From positions 775,001-839,000 of the forward strand of contig NC_015580.1 in assembly GCF_000253255.1 (NCBI RefSeq): a DNA stretch of 64,000 nucleotides. Direction: 5' to 3'. Below, in pieces: positions 17,633 to 27,957 of the stretch (position 1 is its first letter; each line of letters starts with the position of its first letter). The notes beneath the pieces were generated by a model. That model ran no database searches. It saw only the letters and a list, made by a program, of their open reading frames with translations, and was not told the origin of the DNA. Origin of the DNA: Novosphingobium sp. PP1Y. GTDB lineage: Bacteria; Pseudomonadota; Alphaproteobacteria; Sphingomonadales; Sphingomonadaceae. The position numbers and the translations under genes are program-made.

Positions 17633-19092
17633 AACTGACCGATCTTTGCTCTGCAGCCGGCATCGCCCTGACCGAGAGCGGTGAGGCGACGGTGACCGGC
17701 TTCGCCATCGATCATCGCAAGGTCGCGCCCGGCACTGTCTTCGGCGCCTTCCGCGGTGCGAAGTTCAACGGCGAGGATTTCATCGCTGCTGCCATCGAAG
17801 CCGGCGCGGTCGCCGTGGTTGCCGCGCCCGATGCGACGGTGGAAGGCGCAATCCACTTTGCCGATGCCGAGCCGCGCAGGCTTTTCGCCCGCCTGGCCGC
17901 ACAGTTCTTCACGCCCGTGCCGCAGGCACTGGTCGCGGTGACCGGCACCAACGGCAAGACCTCCACGGTCGAACTGACACGCCAGATCTGGCGCATGGCC
18001 GGCATTCGCGCCGCCTCCATCGGCACCCTTGGCGTGACCACCAGCGACGAGACGGTCTCGACCGGGCTGACCACGCCCGACATCGTCACTTTCCTCGGCA
18101 ACCTCTCCGGCCTGGCGCGTGAGGGCGTTACCCACGTTGCCTACGAGGCATCGAGCCACGGCCTTTCGCAGTTCCGCATCGAAGGGCCGCGCGTCGCGGC
18201 CGGGGCCTTCACCAACCTCAGCCGAGACCACCTCGACTATCATGCGACGATGGAAGAGTACTTCGCCGCCAAGATGCGTCTGTTCGACGAAGTGGTGGTT
18301 GACGGCGGCACGGCAGTCGTCTGGGCGGACGATGCGTGGTCCGACAGGGCGATCGAACATGCCGCCAAGCGCGGACTGAAGCTGTTTACCGTCGGCACGA
18401 AGGGCGAGCATATCCGCCTCCTCGGCCGCACGCCCGGCGGGCTCGGGCAGAAGTTGGAGATCGAGTACGCAGGCACGAACCACACTATCGATCTGCCGCT
18501 GATCGGCGCATACCAGGCCGCCAATTCCCTGGTCGCGGCGGGACTCGTGCTGGCGACCGGAGGCGAGGCGCATGCCACCTTCGACGCGCTCAAGCGCCTG
18601 CAGACGGTGCGGGGCCGAATCGAGCGCGCGGCGATCACGCCGTCCGGCGCTCCGGTCTATGTCGACTATGCGCATACGCCCGATGCACTGGAAGCCGCGA
18701 TTGCCGCGCTTCGTCCTCACGTTGCCGGGCGCCTGATCGTTGTGTTCGGTGCGGGCGGCGACCGCGACACGGGCAAGCGCCCGGAAATGGGCAAGGTTGC
18801 GGCAGATGGCGCGGATCTCGCGATCGTCACCGACGACAACCCGCGCGGCGAGGATCCCGCCGCGATCCGGTCCATGGTCCTGGCAGGCATGCAGGACAGG
18901 GGCCGGGAAATCGGCGACAGGCGGGAGGCCATCGGCGCCGCCCTCGGGGAAGCCGGAGCCGGCGATATCGTCCTGATCGCCGGCAAGGGACATGAGCAAG
19001 GACAAATCATCGGCAGCGGCGCAGATGTGCGCGTCCTGCCATTCGACGATGTCACGGTTGCCAGGGAAATGGCTGGCGCACTGGGGAGGTAG
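17629..19092 (+). CDS. murE: UDP-MurNAc-L-Ala-D-Glu:meso-DAP ligase MurE
   Basis: This 487-residue cytoplasmic Mur ligase adds meso-diaminopimelate to the UDP-MurNAc dipeptide. The ATP-binding loop is VTGTNGKTSTVEL; the carbamylated-lysine region and the C-terminal DDNPRGEDP are visible. The DNPR motif marks specificity for meso-DAP rather than lysine, fitting a Gram-negative wall. It overlaps ftsI by four bases and precedes murF by six. Length is normal. Confidence 0.96.
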   Translation: MKLTDLCSAAGIALTESGEATVTGFAIDHRKVAPGTVFGAFRGAKFNGEDFIAAAIEAGAVAVVAAPDATVEGAIHFADAEPRRLFARLAAQFFTPVPQALVAVTGTNGKTSTVELTRQIWRMAGIRAASIGTLGVTTSDETVSTGLTTPDIVTFLGNLSGLAREGVTHVAYEASSHGLSQFRIEGPRVAAGAFTNLSRDHLDYHATMEEYFAAKMRLFDEVVVDGGTAVVWADDAWSDRAIEHAAKRGLKLFTVGTKGEHIRLLGRTPGGLGQKLEIEYAGTNHTIDLPLIGAYQAANSLVAAGLVLATGGEAHATFDALKRLQTVRGRIERAAITPSGAPVYVDYAHTPDALEAAIAALRPHVAGRLIVVFGAGGDRDTGKRPEMGKVAADGADLAIVTDDNPRGEDPAAIRSMVLAGMQDRGREIGDRREAIGAALGEAGAGDIVLIAGKGHEQGQIIGSGADVRVLPFDDVTVAREMAGALGR

Positions 19093-19098
19093 AAGACG

Positions 19099-20595
19099 AT
19101 GAACGCTGTTGCCCGGATTCTCGACTGGCCTGCTGAACTGTCGGATGAGAACCCGTCTGCGCTGTGGGACGCGGTTGCGATCGCGCGCGCGGTCAAGGGC
19201 ACGGCGAATGCCGAATTCACCGTTTCCGGTGTCGAGATCGACAGCCGCGACGTCCAGCCCGGAGACCTGTTCTTCGCCTTGAAGGGGGAGAGCATGGACG
19301 GGCACCGTTTCGTCGAGATGGCCTTTGCCAAGGGCGCTGCAGCCGTCGTCGTCGACCGTCCCGTGGACGGCCCTCACATCCTCGTGAAGGACACGACCGA
19401 AGCGCTGGAGAAGCTGGGTGCAGCCGCACGCCAGCGCGCGCGCGGTCCGATCATCGGCGTGACCGGATCGGTCGGCAAGACCGGCGTCAAGGAATCGATT
19501 TTCGCGGCTCTCGATCGCTCCAGCCGCGGCGACGCGCATCGCTCGGTCAAGAGCTACAATAACCACGTCGGCGTTCCGCTCAGCCTTGCGCGCATGCCTA
19601 GCCGCGCGCGCTTCGGCATCTTCGAGATGGGCATGAACCACGCCGGCGAGATCGCCGCGCTGACCCGGCAGGTGCGCCCGCACGTTGCGGTGATCACCAC
19701 CATTGCCCCGGCCCACATCGAGATGCTGGGCTCCGAAGAAGCGATTGCCGATGCCAAGGCCGAGATCTTCCAGGGACTGGAGGAAGGCGGCACGGCGGTG
19801 ATCCCGGCGGACAGCCCGCATTTCCTGCGCCTGCGCGATGCGGCGGTGGCATGTGGGGCGAAAGTGGTGTCGTTCGGCAAGGCCGCCGATGCCGACGTTC
19901 GCCTTCTTGATACCGTTTCGGCCATCGGCGGCGGTTCGCTGGTAACGGTGGACATGGGCGACCGCCGCGTCTGCTACACCGTCGCTGCCCCGGGCGAACA
20001 CTGGGTAATGAATTCGCTTGCCGTCATGGCGGCAGTACGCGCGGTCAAGGGAGACCTTGGCGCAGCTGGCGTGGCGCTCGCCGAAATGGGCGGCCTTCCG
20101 GGCCGCGGTGCGCGCGTCGAGATCGACGTTCCGGGCGGCGAGGCCGACGACGAAGGCCAACGCAAGGCGCTGCTGATCGACGAGAGCTACAACGCCAATC
20201 CGGCCTCGATGCGCGCGACGCTGGCCCAGCTCGGCCGCACTCCGGCGCGTCGCCGGATCGCCGTGCTCGGTGCGATGAAGGAGCTGGGCAGCCACGGGCC
20301 TGACTATCATGCCGCCCTGGCCGAACCGATCCGCGAGGCGGGCGTCGACTACGCCGTGCTCGTCGGAGAGGAAATGGCGCCGCTCGCCAAGGTCCTCGAC
20401 GAAGGGGAATTGGGGAAATCGGAAGGCGCGAAACTTGGCAAAACCGTGGCTTTCGCGCATTGCGGCAGTGTAGGGGAAGCTGTCGATGCCTTGCGCGCAT
20501 TCGGACTTGAGCGGGATGATGCAATCCTTGTCAAAGGTTCGAATTCGGTGGGCCTCGCTTCCCTCGTGACCGCGCTCAGCAAGCAGGAAGGGTAG
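19099..20595 (+). CDS. murF: UDP-MurNAc-tripeptide:D-Ala-D-Ala ligase MurF
   Basis: This 498-residue ligase completes the UDP-MurNAc pentapeptide. The P-loop is [13 protein letters not shown]. The substrate-binding [15 protein letters not shown], the [10 protein letters not shown] segment and the C-terminal [16 protein letters not shown] are typical of MurF. It is slightly longer than E. coli MurF (452), with an N-terminal extension before [14 protein letters not shown]. It lies six bases after murE and 16 before mraY. Confidence 0.95.
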   Translation: MNAVARILDWPAELSDENPSALWDAVAIARAVKGTANAEFTVSGVEIDSRDVQPGDLFFALKGESMDGHRFVEMAFAKGAAAVVVDRPVDGPHILVKDTTEALEKLGAAARQRARGPIIGVTGSVGKTGVKESIFAALDRSSRGDAHRSVKSYNNHVGVPLSLARMPSRARFGIFEMGMNHAGEIAALTRQVRPHVAVITTIAPAHIEMLGSEEAIADAKAEIFQGLEEGGTAVIPADSPHFLRLRDAAVACGAKVVSFGKAADADVRLLDTVSAIGGGSLVTVDMGDRRVCYTVAAPGEHWVMNSLAVMAAVRAVKGDLGAAGVALAEMGGLPGRGARVEIDVPGGEADDEGQRKALLIDESYNANPASMRATLAQLGRTPARRRIAVLGAMKELGSHGPDYHAALAEPIREAGVDYAVLVGEEMAPLAKVLDEGELGKSEGAKLGKTVAFAHCGSVGEAVDALRAFGLERDDAILVKGSNSVGLASLVTALSKQEG

Positions 20596-20611
20596 GGGTT
20601 CACCCCGCAAG

Positions 20612-21682
20612 ATGCTGTATCTTTTCGCAGAATGGTTTCATTTCGAAGGGCTGGCCAACCTCTTTCGCTACCAGTCGTTCCGCTCCGGCGCCGCGCTGAT
20701 GACGGCTCTCGTCATCGGTCTGATCATCGGGCCGAAGTTCATCAACATGCTGCGAATCCGCCAGGGCAAGGGCCAGCCGATCCGTGAGGACGGCCCGCAA
20801 TCTCACCTCGCCAAGCGCGGCACGCCCACGATGGGCGGGCTGATGATCCTGATCGCGGTGATCGTGTCGATGCTGCTGTACATGGACATGTCCAACCCCT
20901 TCGTCTGGGCCTGCGTGGCCGTGACGGTGGGTTTCGGCGCCATCGGTTTCATGGACGACTACGACAAGGTGTCGAAGAGCAGCCACAAGGGCGTGCCCGG
21001 ACGAGTGCGCCTGGCGATGGAATTCGTGGTCGCGGGCATTGCCGCCTACATCATCGTCAGCCAGCTCAACACCAACCTCTATGTGCCGTTCCTTTCGGGT
21101 CGCTATATTCCGCTGGGGCCGTTCTACTACGTTTTCGCTGCATTCGTGATCGTCGGTGCCGGCAATGCCGTGAACCTGACGGACGGGCTCGACGGCCTTG
21201 CGACGATGCCGGTGATCATCGCTGCAGGCACCTTCGCGATCATCTGCTATCTCGCGGGCCGCGTCGACTATGCGACCTACCTCGGCATTCCCCACGTGCC
21301 GCGCGCCGGTGAACTGGCGATCTTCTGCGCCGGTATCATGGGGGCAGGGCTGGCCTTCCTGTGGTTCAACGCCCCGCCGGCGGCCGTCTTCATGGGCGAC
21401 ACCGGCAGTCTGGCACTTGGCGGCGCGCTGGGCGCCATCGCCGTGGCCGCTCATCACGAGATCGTGCTGGCCGTCGTCGGCGGCCTGTTCGTCCTCGAAG
21501 CGGCCTCGGTGATCATCCAGGTCTTCTGGTTCAAGCGGACCGGAAGGCGCGTGTTCCGCATGGCGCCGATCCACCACCACTTCGAACAGAAGGGGTGGAA
21601 GGAATCGACGGTCGTGATCCGCTTCTGGATCATCTCGATCGTGCTTGCCGTAATCGGCCTGTCCACGCTGAAGCTGCGATAA
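20612..21682 (+). CDS. mraY: Phospho-MurNAc-pentapeptide transferase MraY
   Basis: This 356-residue enzyme with about ten membrane helices forms lipid I from UDP-MurNAc-pentapeptide and undecaprenyl phosphate. Diagnostic stretches are [11 protein letters not shown], the catalytic aspartates in [31 protein letters not shown] and the His-rich [13 protein letters not shown] loop. Length and topology are standard. It follows murF in the same operon and leads to murD after ten bases. Confidence 0.97.
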   Translation: MLYLFAEWFHFEGLANLFRYQSFRSGAALMTALVIGLIIGPKFINMLRIRQGKGQPIREDGPQSHLAKRGTPTMGGLMILIAVIVSMLLYMDMSNPFVWACVAVTVGFGAIGFMDDYDKVSKSSHKGVPGRVRLAMEFVVAGIAAYIIVSQLNTNLYVPFLSGRYIPLGPFYYVFAAFVIVGAGNAVNLTDGLDGLATMPVIIAAGTFAIICYLAGRVDYATYLGIPHVPRAGELAIFCAGIMGAGLAFLWFNAPPAAVFMGDTGSLALGGALGAIAVAAHHEIVLAVVGGLFVLEAASVIIQVFWFKRTGRRVFRMAPIHHHFEQKGWKESTVVIRFWIISIVLAVIGLSTLKLR

Positions 21683-21692
21683 GGGGACAGGC

Positions 21693-23027
21693 GTGATCGT
21701 CTCCCCCGCCTTTGCCGGTAAACGATACGCGGTCCTCGGGCTTGCCCGCTCGGGGATGACCGCTGTCGAGACCTTGCTGGCCAGCGGGGCGCACGTCATG
21801 GCCTGGGACAACCGCGACGAGCCCCGGCAGGCCCTGGCTGGCCGCGTCGAACTGGCCGACCCGGTGACGGCGGACATTTCCGGCTACGACGGCGTGGTCG
21901 TCTCGCCCGGAATCCCGCTGAACCGCCATCCCATCGCTTCTGCCGCGCAGCGCGCCGGAGTGCCGGTGATCGGCGACATCGAGCTTTTCGCGCTGGCGCG
22001 GCCCAGCCTGCCTGCCCATCGCGTGGTTGGCATAACCGGCACCAACGGCAAGTCGACGACCACTTCGCTGGTTCATCACCTGCTCGAAAAGGCCGGCGTG
22101 CCCGCGCGCATGGGCGGCAATATCGGCGTGCCCATTCTCGGTACCGATCCGCTTCCCGAAGGGGGCGTCTATGTGCTGGAGCTTTCGAGCTACCAGATCG
22201 ATCTGACGCGCAGCCTTGACTGCGACGTGGCCGCGCTGCTCAACATCACGCCCGACCACCTCGATCGCTATGACGGCTTTGCGGCCTATGCGGCGTCCAA
22301 GGCCAGGCTCTTCACGATGCAGGGGGCCGAGCATGACGCGGTCTTCGGCAGCGGCGATGCGGAAACCGCCGCCATCGCCAGCACCGAGGCGAACAGGCGC
22401 GGTCTCGATCACGTCCGCATCGTCGATGGCGCCAAGCTCACGACGCTGCAGAAGAAGTGGCCCTCGCTGCAGGGGCCGCACAACCTGCAGAATGCGGCCG
22501 TCGCCGTGGCCATCGTCGAGGCGCTCGGCATCAAGCCCGAGCAGTGGAAGCGCGCCATGCGCAATTTCCGCGGACTGCCGCACCGCATGGAGCGCGTGGC
22601 CGAGGCTGACGGTGTCTTTTATATCAACGACAGCAAGGCGACGAACCCGGCTTCGGCCGCTCCGGCGCTGGCTGCATTCCCGCCCGACCCAGAGCCGCGC
22701 ATCCACTGGATCGTCGGCGGTCTGCCCAAGGGCGATGACCTTGACGAGTGCGCACCCTATTTCGGCAACCTCGCGGCGGCATACACGATCGGCGATGCCG
22801 GGCCGCGGTTTGCCGAGATCCTTGCGCCCTACACGCAGGTCCACCGCAGCGAGATGATGGCCGAGGCGATTCGCGAGGCAATGGCGGCGGCCAGGCCGGG
22901 CGATGTGGTGATGCTGTCCCCGGCCTGCGCCAGTTTCGACCAGTTCCGCGACTACGAGGCGCGCGGCGAGGTTTTCCGCCAGATCGTCGAGGCGCTGCTT
23001 GCGCCCGAGGAAGAGGAGGACGCCTGA
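21693..23027 (+). CDS. murD: UDP-MurNAc-L-Ala:D-Glu ligase MurD
   Basis: This 444-residue ligase adds D-glutamate to UDP-MurNAc-L-Ala. It shows an N-terminal nucleotide-binding fold (YAVLGLARSGMTAVE), the ATP loop GITGTNGKSTTTSLV, LELSSYQID, NITPDHLDRYDG and FRGLPHRMERV. The start is GTG. The final Glu/Asp-rich tail ends in a TGA that shares one base with the ATG of ftsW, giving tight coupling. Confidence 0.96.
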   Translation: MIVSPAFAGKRYAVLGLARSGMTAVETLLASGAHVMAWDNRDEPRQALAGRVELADPVTADISGYDGVVVSPGIPLNRHPIASAAQRAGVPVIGDIELFALARPSLPAHRVVGITGTNGKSTTTSLVHHLLEKAGVPARMGGNIGVPILGTDPLPEGGVYVLELSSYQIDLTRSLDCDVAALLNITPDHLDRYDGFAAYAASKARLFTMQGAEHDAVFGSGDAETAAIASTEANRRGLDHVRIVDGAKLTTLQKKWPSLQGPHNLQNAAVAVAIVEALGIKPEQWKRAMRNFRGLPHRMERVAEADGVFYINDSKATNPASAAPALAAFPPDPEPRIHWIVGGLPKGDDLDECAPYFGNLAAAYTIGDAGPRFAEILAPYTQVHRSEMMAEAIREAMAAARPGDVVMLSPACASFDQFRDYEARGEVFRQIVEALLAPEEEEDA

Positions 23028-24223
23028 TGGCGACCGCCGCTACCGGCTCCAGTTCGCGCGCCGCCCGCTACAACCGCAATCGCCGCAGCGAACTGGCGAT
23101 ATGGTGGCAGGAAATCGACCGTGCGGTGCTGGCCATCGTGCTGATCCTCATGGGCATCGGCGCGGTCGCCGTCGCGGCCGGTTCGCCAGCCAGCGCCAAG
23201 CGGCTGTCGACGGCGCATGAGCGGCTGCCGGAACTGCACTTCTTCTACCTGCACATGCGCTGGCAGCTGATCGGCCTTGCCGCGATGTTCTGGGCCTCGA
23301 CCCGGACCAAGGACAGTGCTCGGCGCATCGGCATCCTGATGGCGGGGGCCATGCTCTTCCTGCTGGTACTGGTGCCTTTCGTCGGTTCCGAAGTGAACGG
23401 TGCGCGGCGCTGGATCCGTCTCGGTGTCTCGATCCAGCCGTCCGAGTTCCTCAAGTGCGGCTACCCGATCCTGCTTGCCTGGATTCTCTCCTGGCGAGCG
23501 CGCGATCCGAACATTCCCGTCGTCGGGATCTGTTTTGCAGTCATGGCGCTGCTGGGCGCATTGCTCATGGCCCAGCCCGACTTCGGCTCGACCATGCTGT
23601 TCGGCGGGACCTTCTTCGTGCTGATCCTGCTGTCGGGCATTCCGCTCAAGCGCATCGGCATGTTCGCGGGCGCGGGCTTGGTGGGCATCGTCCTGATGTA
23701 CTTCACCTATGAGAACGGCCGCAATCGCATCGACAACTTCCTGTTCGGCGGCACCGCCTTCGACCAGGTCGACCTGGCCGAACGCACCCTGCTGAACGGA
23801 GGCTGGTCGGGACTGGGCTTCTGGATGGGCACGCGCAAGTTCGCGCTGCCCGAGGCGCACACCGACTACATCTTCTCGGTCATCGGCGAGGAATTCGGAC
23901 TGATCGCCTGCATCGTGATCGTCCTGCTCTACCTTGCGGTGCTGACCCGCATCCTGCTGCGCCTCGTCGACGAGGAAGATCTCTTCACCGTGCTGGCCGC
24001 CTCGGGCCTTGCTGCGCAGTTCGGCGGGCAGGCCTTCATCAATATCCTCGTCAATCTGCAGCTTTTCCCTTCGAAGGGCATGACCCTGCCGCTGATCAGT
24101 TACGGTGGTTCCTCCACCGTCGCAGTGTGTCTTGCCATGGGGCTGCTACTGGCGATTACGCGGCGAAATCCGTACATCAAGCGTGAACGCTTTTCGCTTC
24201 GCGCCATCGGAGACAATTCATGA
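23027..24223 (+). CDS. ftsW: SEDS peptidoglycan glycosyltransferase FtsW
   Basis: This 398-residue membrane protein polymerises lipid II at the septum together with FtsI. It has about ten membrane segments and the SEDS landmarks: GARRWIRLGVSIQPSEFLK, MAQPDFGSTMLF, AHTDYIFSVIGEEFGLI and LPLISYGGSSTVAVCLAMG. The ATG at 23027 overlaps the murD stop by one base; the frame upstream is a shadow of murD. It is followed by murG with an ATGA overlap. Confidence 0.96.
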   Translation: MATAATGSSSRAARYNRNRRSELAIWWQEIDRAVLAIVLILMGIGAVAVAAGSPASAKRLSTAHERLPELHFFYLHMRWQLIGLAAMFWASTRTKDSARRIGILMAGAMLFLLVLVPFVGSEVNGARRWIRLGVSIQPSEFLKCGYPILLAWILSWRARDPNIPVVGICFAVMALLGALLMAQPDFGSTMLFGGTFFVLILLSGIPLKRIGMFAGAGLVGIVLMYFTYENGRNRIDNFLFGGTAFDQVDLAERTLLNGGWSGLGFWMGTRKFALPEAHTDYIFSVIGEEFGLIACIVIVLLYLAVLTRILLRLVDEEDLFTVLAASGLAAQFGGQAFINILVNLQLFPSKGMTLPLISYGGSSTVAVCLAMGLLLAITRRNPYIKRERFSLRAIGDNS

Positions 24224-25404
24224 GTCAGGTCAGCCGCCACTACGTTCTCGCCGCGGGCGGGACGGGCGGACACCTCATTCCCGCATTCGCGCTTGCCGCC
24301 GAGCTGGACCGGCGCGGGCACCACGTGGCGCTCATCACCGACGAGCGGGGCGCGGCGATTCCCGGAAAACCCGATTTCCTGCCTGCCCATGTGCTGCCGC
24401 CCGGCCGCATTGCCGGTAAGAATCCGGTCAACTGGCTCAAGGGCGCGCGCGGCATCCTCGATGGCCGCCAGATGGCGCTGCGCCTGTTCGACAGCTTCGA
24501 GCCTTCGGCCGTCGTCGGCTTCGGCGGCTATCCGGCCATGCCCACGTTGCTTGCCGCCACGGCTGCCAAGATCCCAACCGTCCTGCACGAGCAGAACGCC
24601 GTGCTGGGCCGCGTGAACCGCTACTTCGCGGGCAAGGTCGATGCCATCGCCACGTCCTGCGAGGAAGTCGACCGGCTCGATCCCAGGCATGCCGGGAAGG
24701 TGACGCTCGTCGGCAATCCGGTGCGCAGCGAAGTGCTCACGCTTCGCGACGAGCCGTTCCCGGATTTCACCGAAGACAGCCTTTTCCGCATTCTCGTGAC
24801 CGGCGGCAGCCAGGGCGCGCGCGTGCTGTCGCAGGTCGTGCCCGATGGCCTTGCCATGCTGCCGCCCGCGCTGCGCTCGCGCCTGCAGGTGATCCAGCAG
24901 TGCCGTCCGGAGGATATCGAGGCGGTGCGTGAACGCTATGCCAGCCACGGCATTCCCGCCGAACTGGCAACCTATTTCGAGGACATGGACGAGCGTCTGG
25001 CCTCGGCCCACTTGTTCATCGGCCGCGCCGGTGCCTCGACCATCGCGGAGCTGACGGCTGTCGGCCGTCCTGCCATCCTCATTCCCCTGCCGATCGCGAC
25101 TGACGATCACCAGGCCGCCAACACGCGCGAGATCGTCTCCGCAGGCGGAGCCCGTTCGATCCGGCAGGAAGGCTTCACCGGCGCCACGCTTGCCAAGCAG
25201 ATCCAGGCGATGGCCCAGCATCCCGAGACCCTCGCCAATGCCGCCCACGCGGCGTGGAACTGCGGCTATCCCAATGCCGCGCGCGATCTGGCCGATCTCG
25301 TCGAGAGCTTCGGCGCTGCCCCGATCATGGACGTGATCCGCATGGACAGGAAGGTTGCGCCCGCCAACGGCAGCGAGGCACTGGCCCGGGAGCCCGCGCT
25401 GTGA
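24220..25404 (+). CDS. murG: Lipid II synthase MurG
   Basis: This 394-residue peripheral membrane glycosyltransferase adds GlcNAc to lipid I. The N-terminal [19 protein letters not shown] contains the GGTGGH signature, and [31 protein letters not shown] and [11 protein letters not shown] follow. It is a little longer than E. coli MurG because of a ~30-residue C-terminal tail. Overlaps on both sides are consistent with a single polycistronic message. Confidence 0.96.
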   Translation: MSQVSRHYVLAAGGTGGHLIPAFALAAELDRRGHHVALITDERGAAIPGKPDFLPAHVLPPGRIAGKNPVNWLKGARGILDGRQMALRLFDSFEPSAVVGFGGYPAMPTLLAATAAKIPTVLHEQNAVLGRVNRYFAGKVDAIATSCEEVDRLDPRHAGKVTLVGNPVRSEVLTLRDEPFPDFTEDSLFRILVTGGSQGARVLSQVVPDGLAMLPPALRSRLQVIQQCRPEDIEAVRERYASHGIPAELATYFEDMDERLASAHLFIGRAGASTIAELTAVGRPAILIPLPIATDDHQAANTREIVSAGGARSIRQEGFTGATLAKQIQAMAQHPETLANAAHAAWNCGYPNAARDLADLVESFGAAPIMDVIRMDRKVAPANGSEALAREPAL

Positions 25405-26810
25405 GGGGCGTCGGCACGGATATCGGCACGATTCACTTCGTGGGCATCGGCGGCATCGGCATGTCCGGCATTGCCGAAGTCATGCACAACCTCGGTTATT
25501 CGGTGCAGGGCTCCGACATTGCCGAGGGCTATGTCATCGACGGGCTGCGCAAGCGCGGCATCAAGGTGATGATCGGTCATGCGGGCGAGAACGTCGCCGG
25601 GGCCGCAGTCGTCGTTACGTCCACGGCGGTTAAGCGCGACAATCCCGAAGTGGTCTATGCGCTGGAACACCGCATTCCCGTGGTGCGCCGCGCTGAGATG
25701 CTGGCCGAGCTGATGCGGCTCAAGAACACCGTGGCCGTGGCCGGCACCCACGGCAAGACGACGACGACCTCGATGGTCGCGGCGCTGCTCGACGCGGGCG
25801 GCATCGATCCCACCGTGATCAACGGTGGTATCATCAATTCCTACGGTTCTAATGCCCGGCTCGGCGCGTCGGACTGGATGGTGGTGGAAGCCGATGAAAG
25901 CGACGGCTCGTTCCTGCGCCTCGACGGCACGCTCGCCGTCGTCACCAACATCGATCCCGAGCACCTCGACCATTACGGCTCGTTCGAGCGCGTGAAGGAA
26001 GCCTTCGTCGAGTTCATCGAGAACGTGCCGTTCTACGGCGCGGCCCTGCTGTGCATCGATCATCCCGAAGTGCAGGGCGTGATCTCCAAGGTCCGGGACC
26101 GCCGCGTCGTGACTTACGGCTTCTCCGCACAGGCGGACATCCGCGGCGAGAACGTGACGCCTTTCCCGGGTGGCAACCGCTTCGATGTCGCTCTGCGCCA
26201 GCGCGACGGCTCGTTCCGCCGGATCGAGGGGATCGAACTGCCGATGCCCGGTCGGCACAATGTCCAGAACGCACTGGCAGCGGTTGGCGTCGCGGTCGAG
26301 ATGGGCTGCTCGGACGAGTGCATCAAAGGCGGCTTCGCCAAGTTCGGCGGGGTCAAGCGCCGTTTCACCAAGGTGGGCGAAGTTGATGGGGTCGCCATCA
26401 TCGACGACTACGGCCATCACCCGGTCGAGATCCGCGCCGTGCTGGCCGCCGCGCGCGAGGGCGTGAAGGGGCGGGTCATCGCCGTCGTGCAGCCGCACCG
26501 CTTCACGCGCCTGCGCGATCACATGGACGAGTTCCAGACTGCCTTCAACGATGCCGACGTGGTCTATGCCAGCCCGGTCTATCCTGCCGGCGAGCAGCCG
26601 ATCGAGGGCGTCGACAGCGCTGCCATGGTCGAGGGCATGAAGTCGCGCGGGCACCGTTCGGCGCAGGTCATCGCGGGTCCGGGTGAACTGGCCGATACGC
26701 TGGCCGCCTCGGTCCAGCCCGGCGACATGGTCGTGTGCCTGGGGGCCGGCGACATCACCAAGTGGGCCGCGGGCCTTGCCGACGAGATCCGTTCGCGGAG
26801 GACGGCGTGA
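25401..26810 (+). CDS. murC: UDP-MurNAc:L-Ala ligase MurC
   Basis: This 469-residue enzyme catalyses the first peptide addition to UDP-MurNAc. The start is GTG at 25401, overlapping the murG TGA; this places [17 protein letters not shown] at the N-terminus as in other MurC proteins. ATP loop [23 protein letters not shown] and NPEHLDHY-type [12 protein letters not shown] are clear, as is [10 protein letters not shown]. The stop overlaps the small gene that follows by four bases (GTGA). Confidence 0.96.
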   Translation: MRGVGTDIGTIHFVGIGGIGMSGIAEVMHNLGYSVQGSDIAEGYVIDGLRKRGIKVMIGHAGENVAGAAVVVTSTAVKRDNPEVVYALEHRIPVVRRAEMLAELMRLKNTVAVAGTHGKTTTTSMVAALLDAGGIDPTVINGGIINSYGSNARLGASDWMVVEADESDGSFLRLDGTLAVVTNIDPEHLDHYGSFERVKEAFVEFIENVPFYGAALLCIDHPEVQGVISKVRDRRVVTYGFSAQADIRGENVTPFPGGNRFDVALRQRDGSFRRIEGIELPMPGRHNVQNALAAVGVAVEMGCSDECIKGGFAKFGGVKRRFTKVGEVDGVAIIDDYGHHPVEIRAVLAAAREGVKGRVIAVVQPHRFTRLRDHMDEFQTAFNDADVVYASPVYPAGEQPIEGVDSAAMVEGMKSRGHRSAQVIAGPGELADTLAASVQPGDMVVCLGAGDITKWAAGLADEIRSRRTA

Positions 26811-27031
26811 ACCTGTTCAACCCTCTCGATTGGCTGGAGCTCGTCTCCGAGTCTCATCGCCGCCACATCGAAGCCCTGCAGAAGTACGTCGAGGCGAGCC
26901 AGGCCTCGATCGATCCGGCACGCAAGGAAGAGGCAGGCGAACTGCTCGGCGAAGCCAACGAGAAGGCGCGCGAGGCGGCCGAGGGGCTGGCACGTGCGCA
27001 GTGGGCGTGGCTCGGGATGTGGCGGTTCTGA
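26807..27031 (+). CDS. Small helical protein of unknown function between murC and murB
   Basis: This 74-residue reading frame starts at GTG overlapping the murC stop by four bases and ends sharing one base with the murB ATG. Such double coupling is strong evidence that it is translated. The sequence ([21 protein letters not shown]...) is predicted to be almost wholly helical, charged and amphipathic, with a Trp-rich hydrophobic end ([11 protein letters not shown]) that could touch the membrane. I do not recognise a family and see no catalytic motif. Its place in the dcw cluster suggests a role near Mur enzymes or the divisome, but this is only inference. Confidence 0.75.
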   Translation: MNLFNPLDWLELVSESHRRHIEALQKYVEASQASIDPARKEEAGELLGEANEKAREAAEGLARAQWAWLGMWRF

Positions 27032-27957
27032 TGGAAGCCCTGTTTCCCTCCGTTTCCGGCAAGCTGACTGCCAATGCCCCGCTGGCTCCGCTCGTCTGGT
27101 TCAAGTCCGGCGGCGTTGCCGAGTGGCTTTTCGAACCCAGGGACATTGCCGATCTGCAGGCCTTCTTGCGCGAACTCGATCCCGCGGTGCCGATCATGGC
27201 GCTGGGCCTGGGTTCGAACATGATCGTGCGCGACGGCGGCGTGCCGGGCGTGGTGGTGCGTCTGGGCAAGCCTTTCGCAAGGGTCGCGCGGGTTGATGCC
27301 GTGACGCTGGACTGCGGGGGCGGGGCCTCGGGCATCCTCGTGTCCTCGACCGCGCGCGACAACGGCATTTCCGGCGTTGAATTCCTGCGCTCGATCCCCG
27401 GAACGGTCGGGGGCTTCGTGCGCATGAATGGCGGCGCCTATGGCGGGGAGGTCAAGGACATTCTCGTCGATTGCGACGTCGTCCTGCGTTCGGGTGAACT
27501 GGTGACGCTGCAAAACGCCGATCTCGGCTATACCTATCGCCATTCGGAATTGCCTGAGGGCGCCATTGTCGTGGCCTCACGCTTCAAGGGACGCCCCGGC
27601 GACCCCGTGGCGATCCAGGCGGAGATGGACCGGATCTCGGCCAGCCGCGAGGCCAGCCAGCCGCTGCGCTCCAAGACCGGCGGTTCGACGTTCAAGAACC
27701 CCGAGGGGCACAAGGCCTGGCAGCTCGTCGATCAGGCCGGATGCCGGGGACTGCAGGTCGGCGGCGCGCAGGTCAGCGAGAAGCATACCAATTTCCTGAT
27801 CAATACCGGCGGCGCGACAAGCGCCGATATCGAGGCCTTGGGTGAGGAAGTGCGCCGCAGGGTCCGGGAAAACTCGGGCGTCGAGCTCGAATGGGAAATC
27901 CAGCGCGTCGGCACGCCTGCCGACGGGCCCAACACACAGCAAGCAGGTACACAGTGA
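27031..27957 (+). CDS. murB: UDP-N-acetylenolpyruvoylglucosamine reductase MurB
   Basis: This 308-residue FAD enzyme reduces UDP-GlcNAc-enolpyruvate to UDP-MurNAc with NADPH. It shows LGLGSNMIVRDGGVPG, SIPGTVGGFVRMNGGAYGGE and the catalytic-Ser region GGSTFKNPEGHKAWQL, ending in KHTNFLINTGGATSADI. The compact ~300-residue form is type II MurB. The ATG shares a base with the preceding stop, and the end overlaps ddl by four bases. Confidence 0.95.
   Translation: MEALFPSVSGKLTANAPLAPLVWFKSGGVAEWLFEPRDIADLQAFLRELDPAVPIMALGLGSNMIVRDGGVPGVVVRLGKPFARVARVDAVTLDCGGGASGILVSSTARDNGISGVEFLRSIPGTVGGFVRMNGGAYGGEVKDILVDCDVVLRSGELVTLQNADLGYTYRHSELPEGAIVVASRFKGRPGDPVAIQAEMDRISASREASQPLRSKTGGSTFKNPEGHKAWQLVDQAGCRGLQVGGAQVSEKHTNFLINTGGATSADIEALGEEVRRRVRENSGVELEWEIQRVGTPADGPNTQQAGTQ

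Noticed and set aside
17269..20610. 1113-codon open frame on the minus strand across murE and murF
   Set aside because: It lies antisense to two certain genes and encodes no recognisable domain; typical GC-rich shadow.
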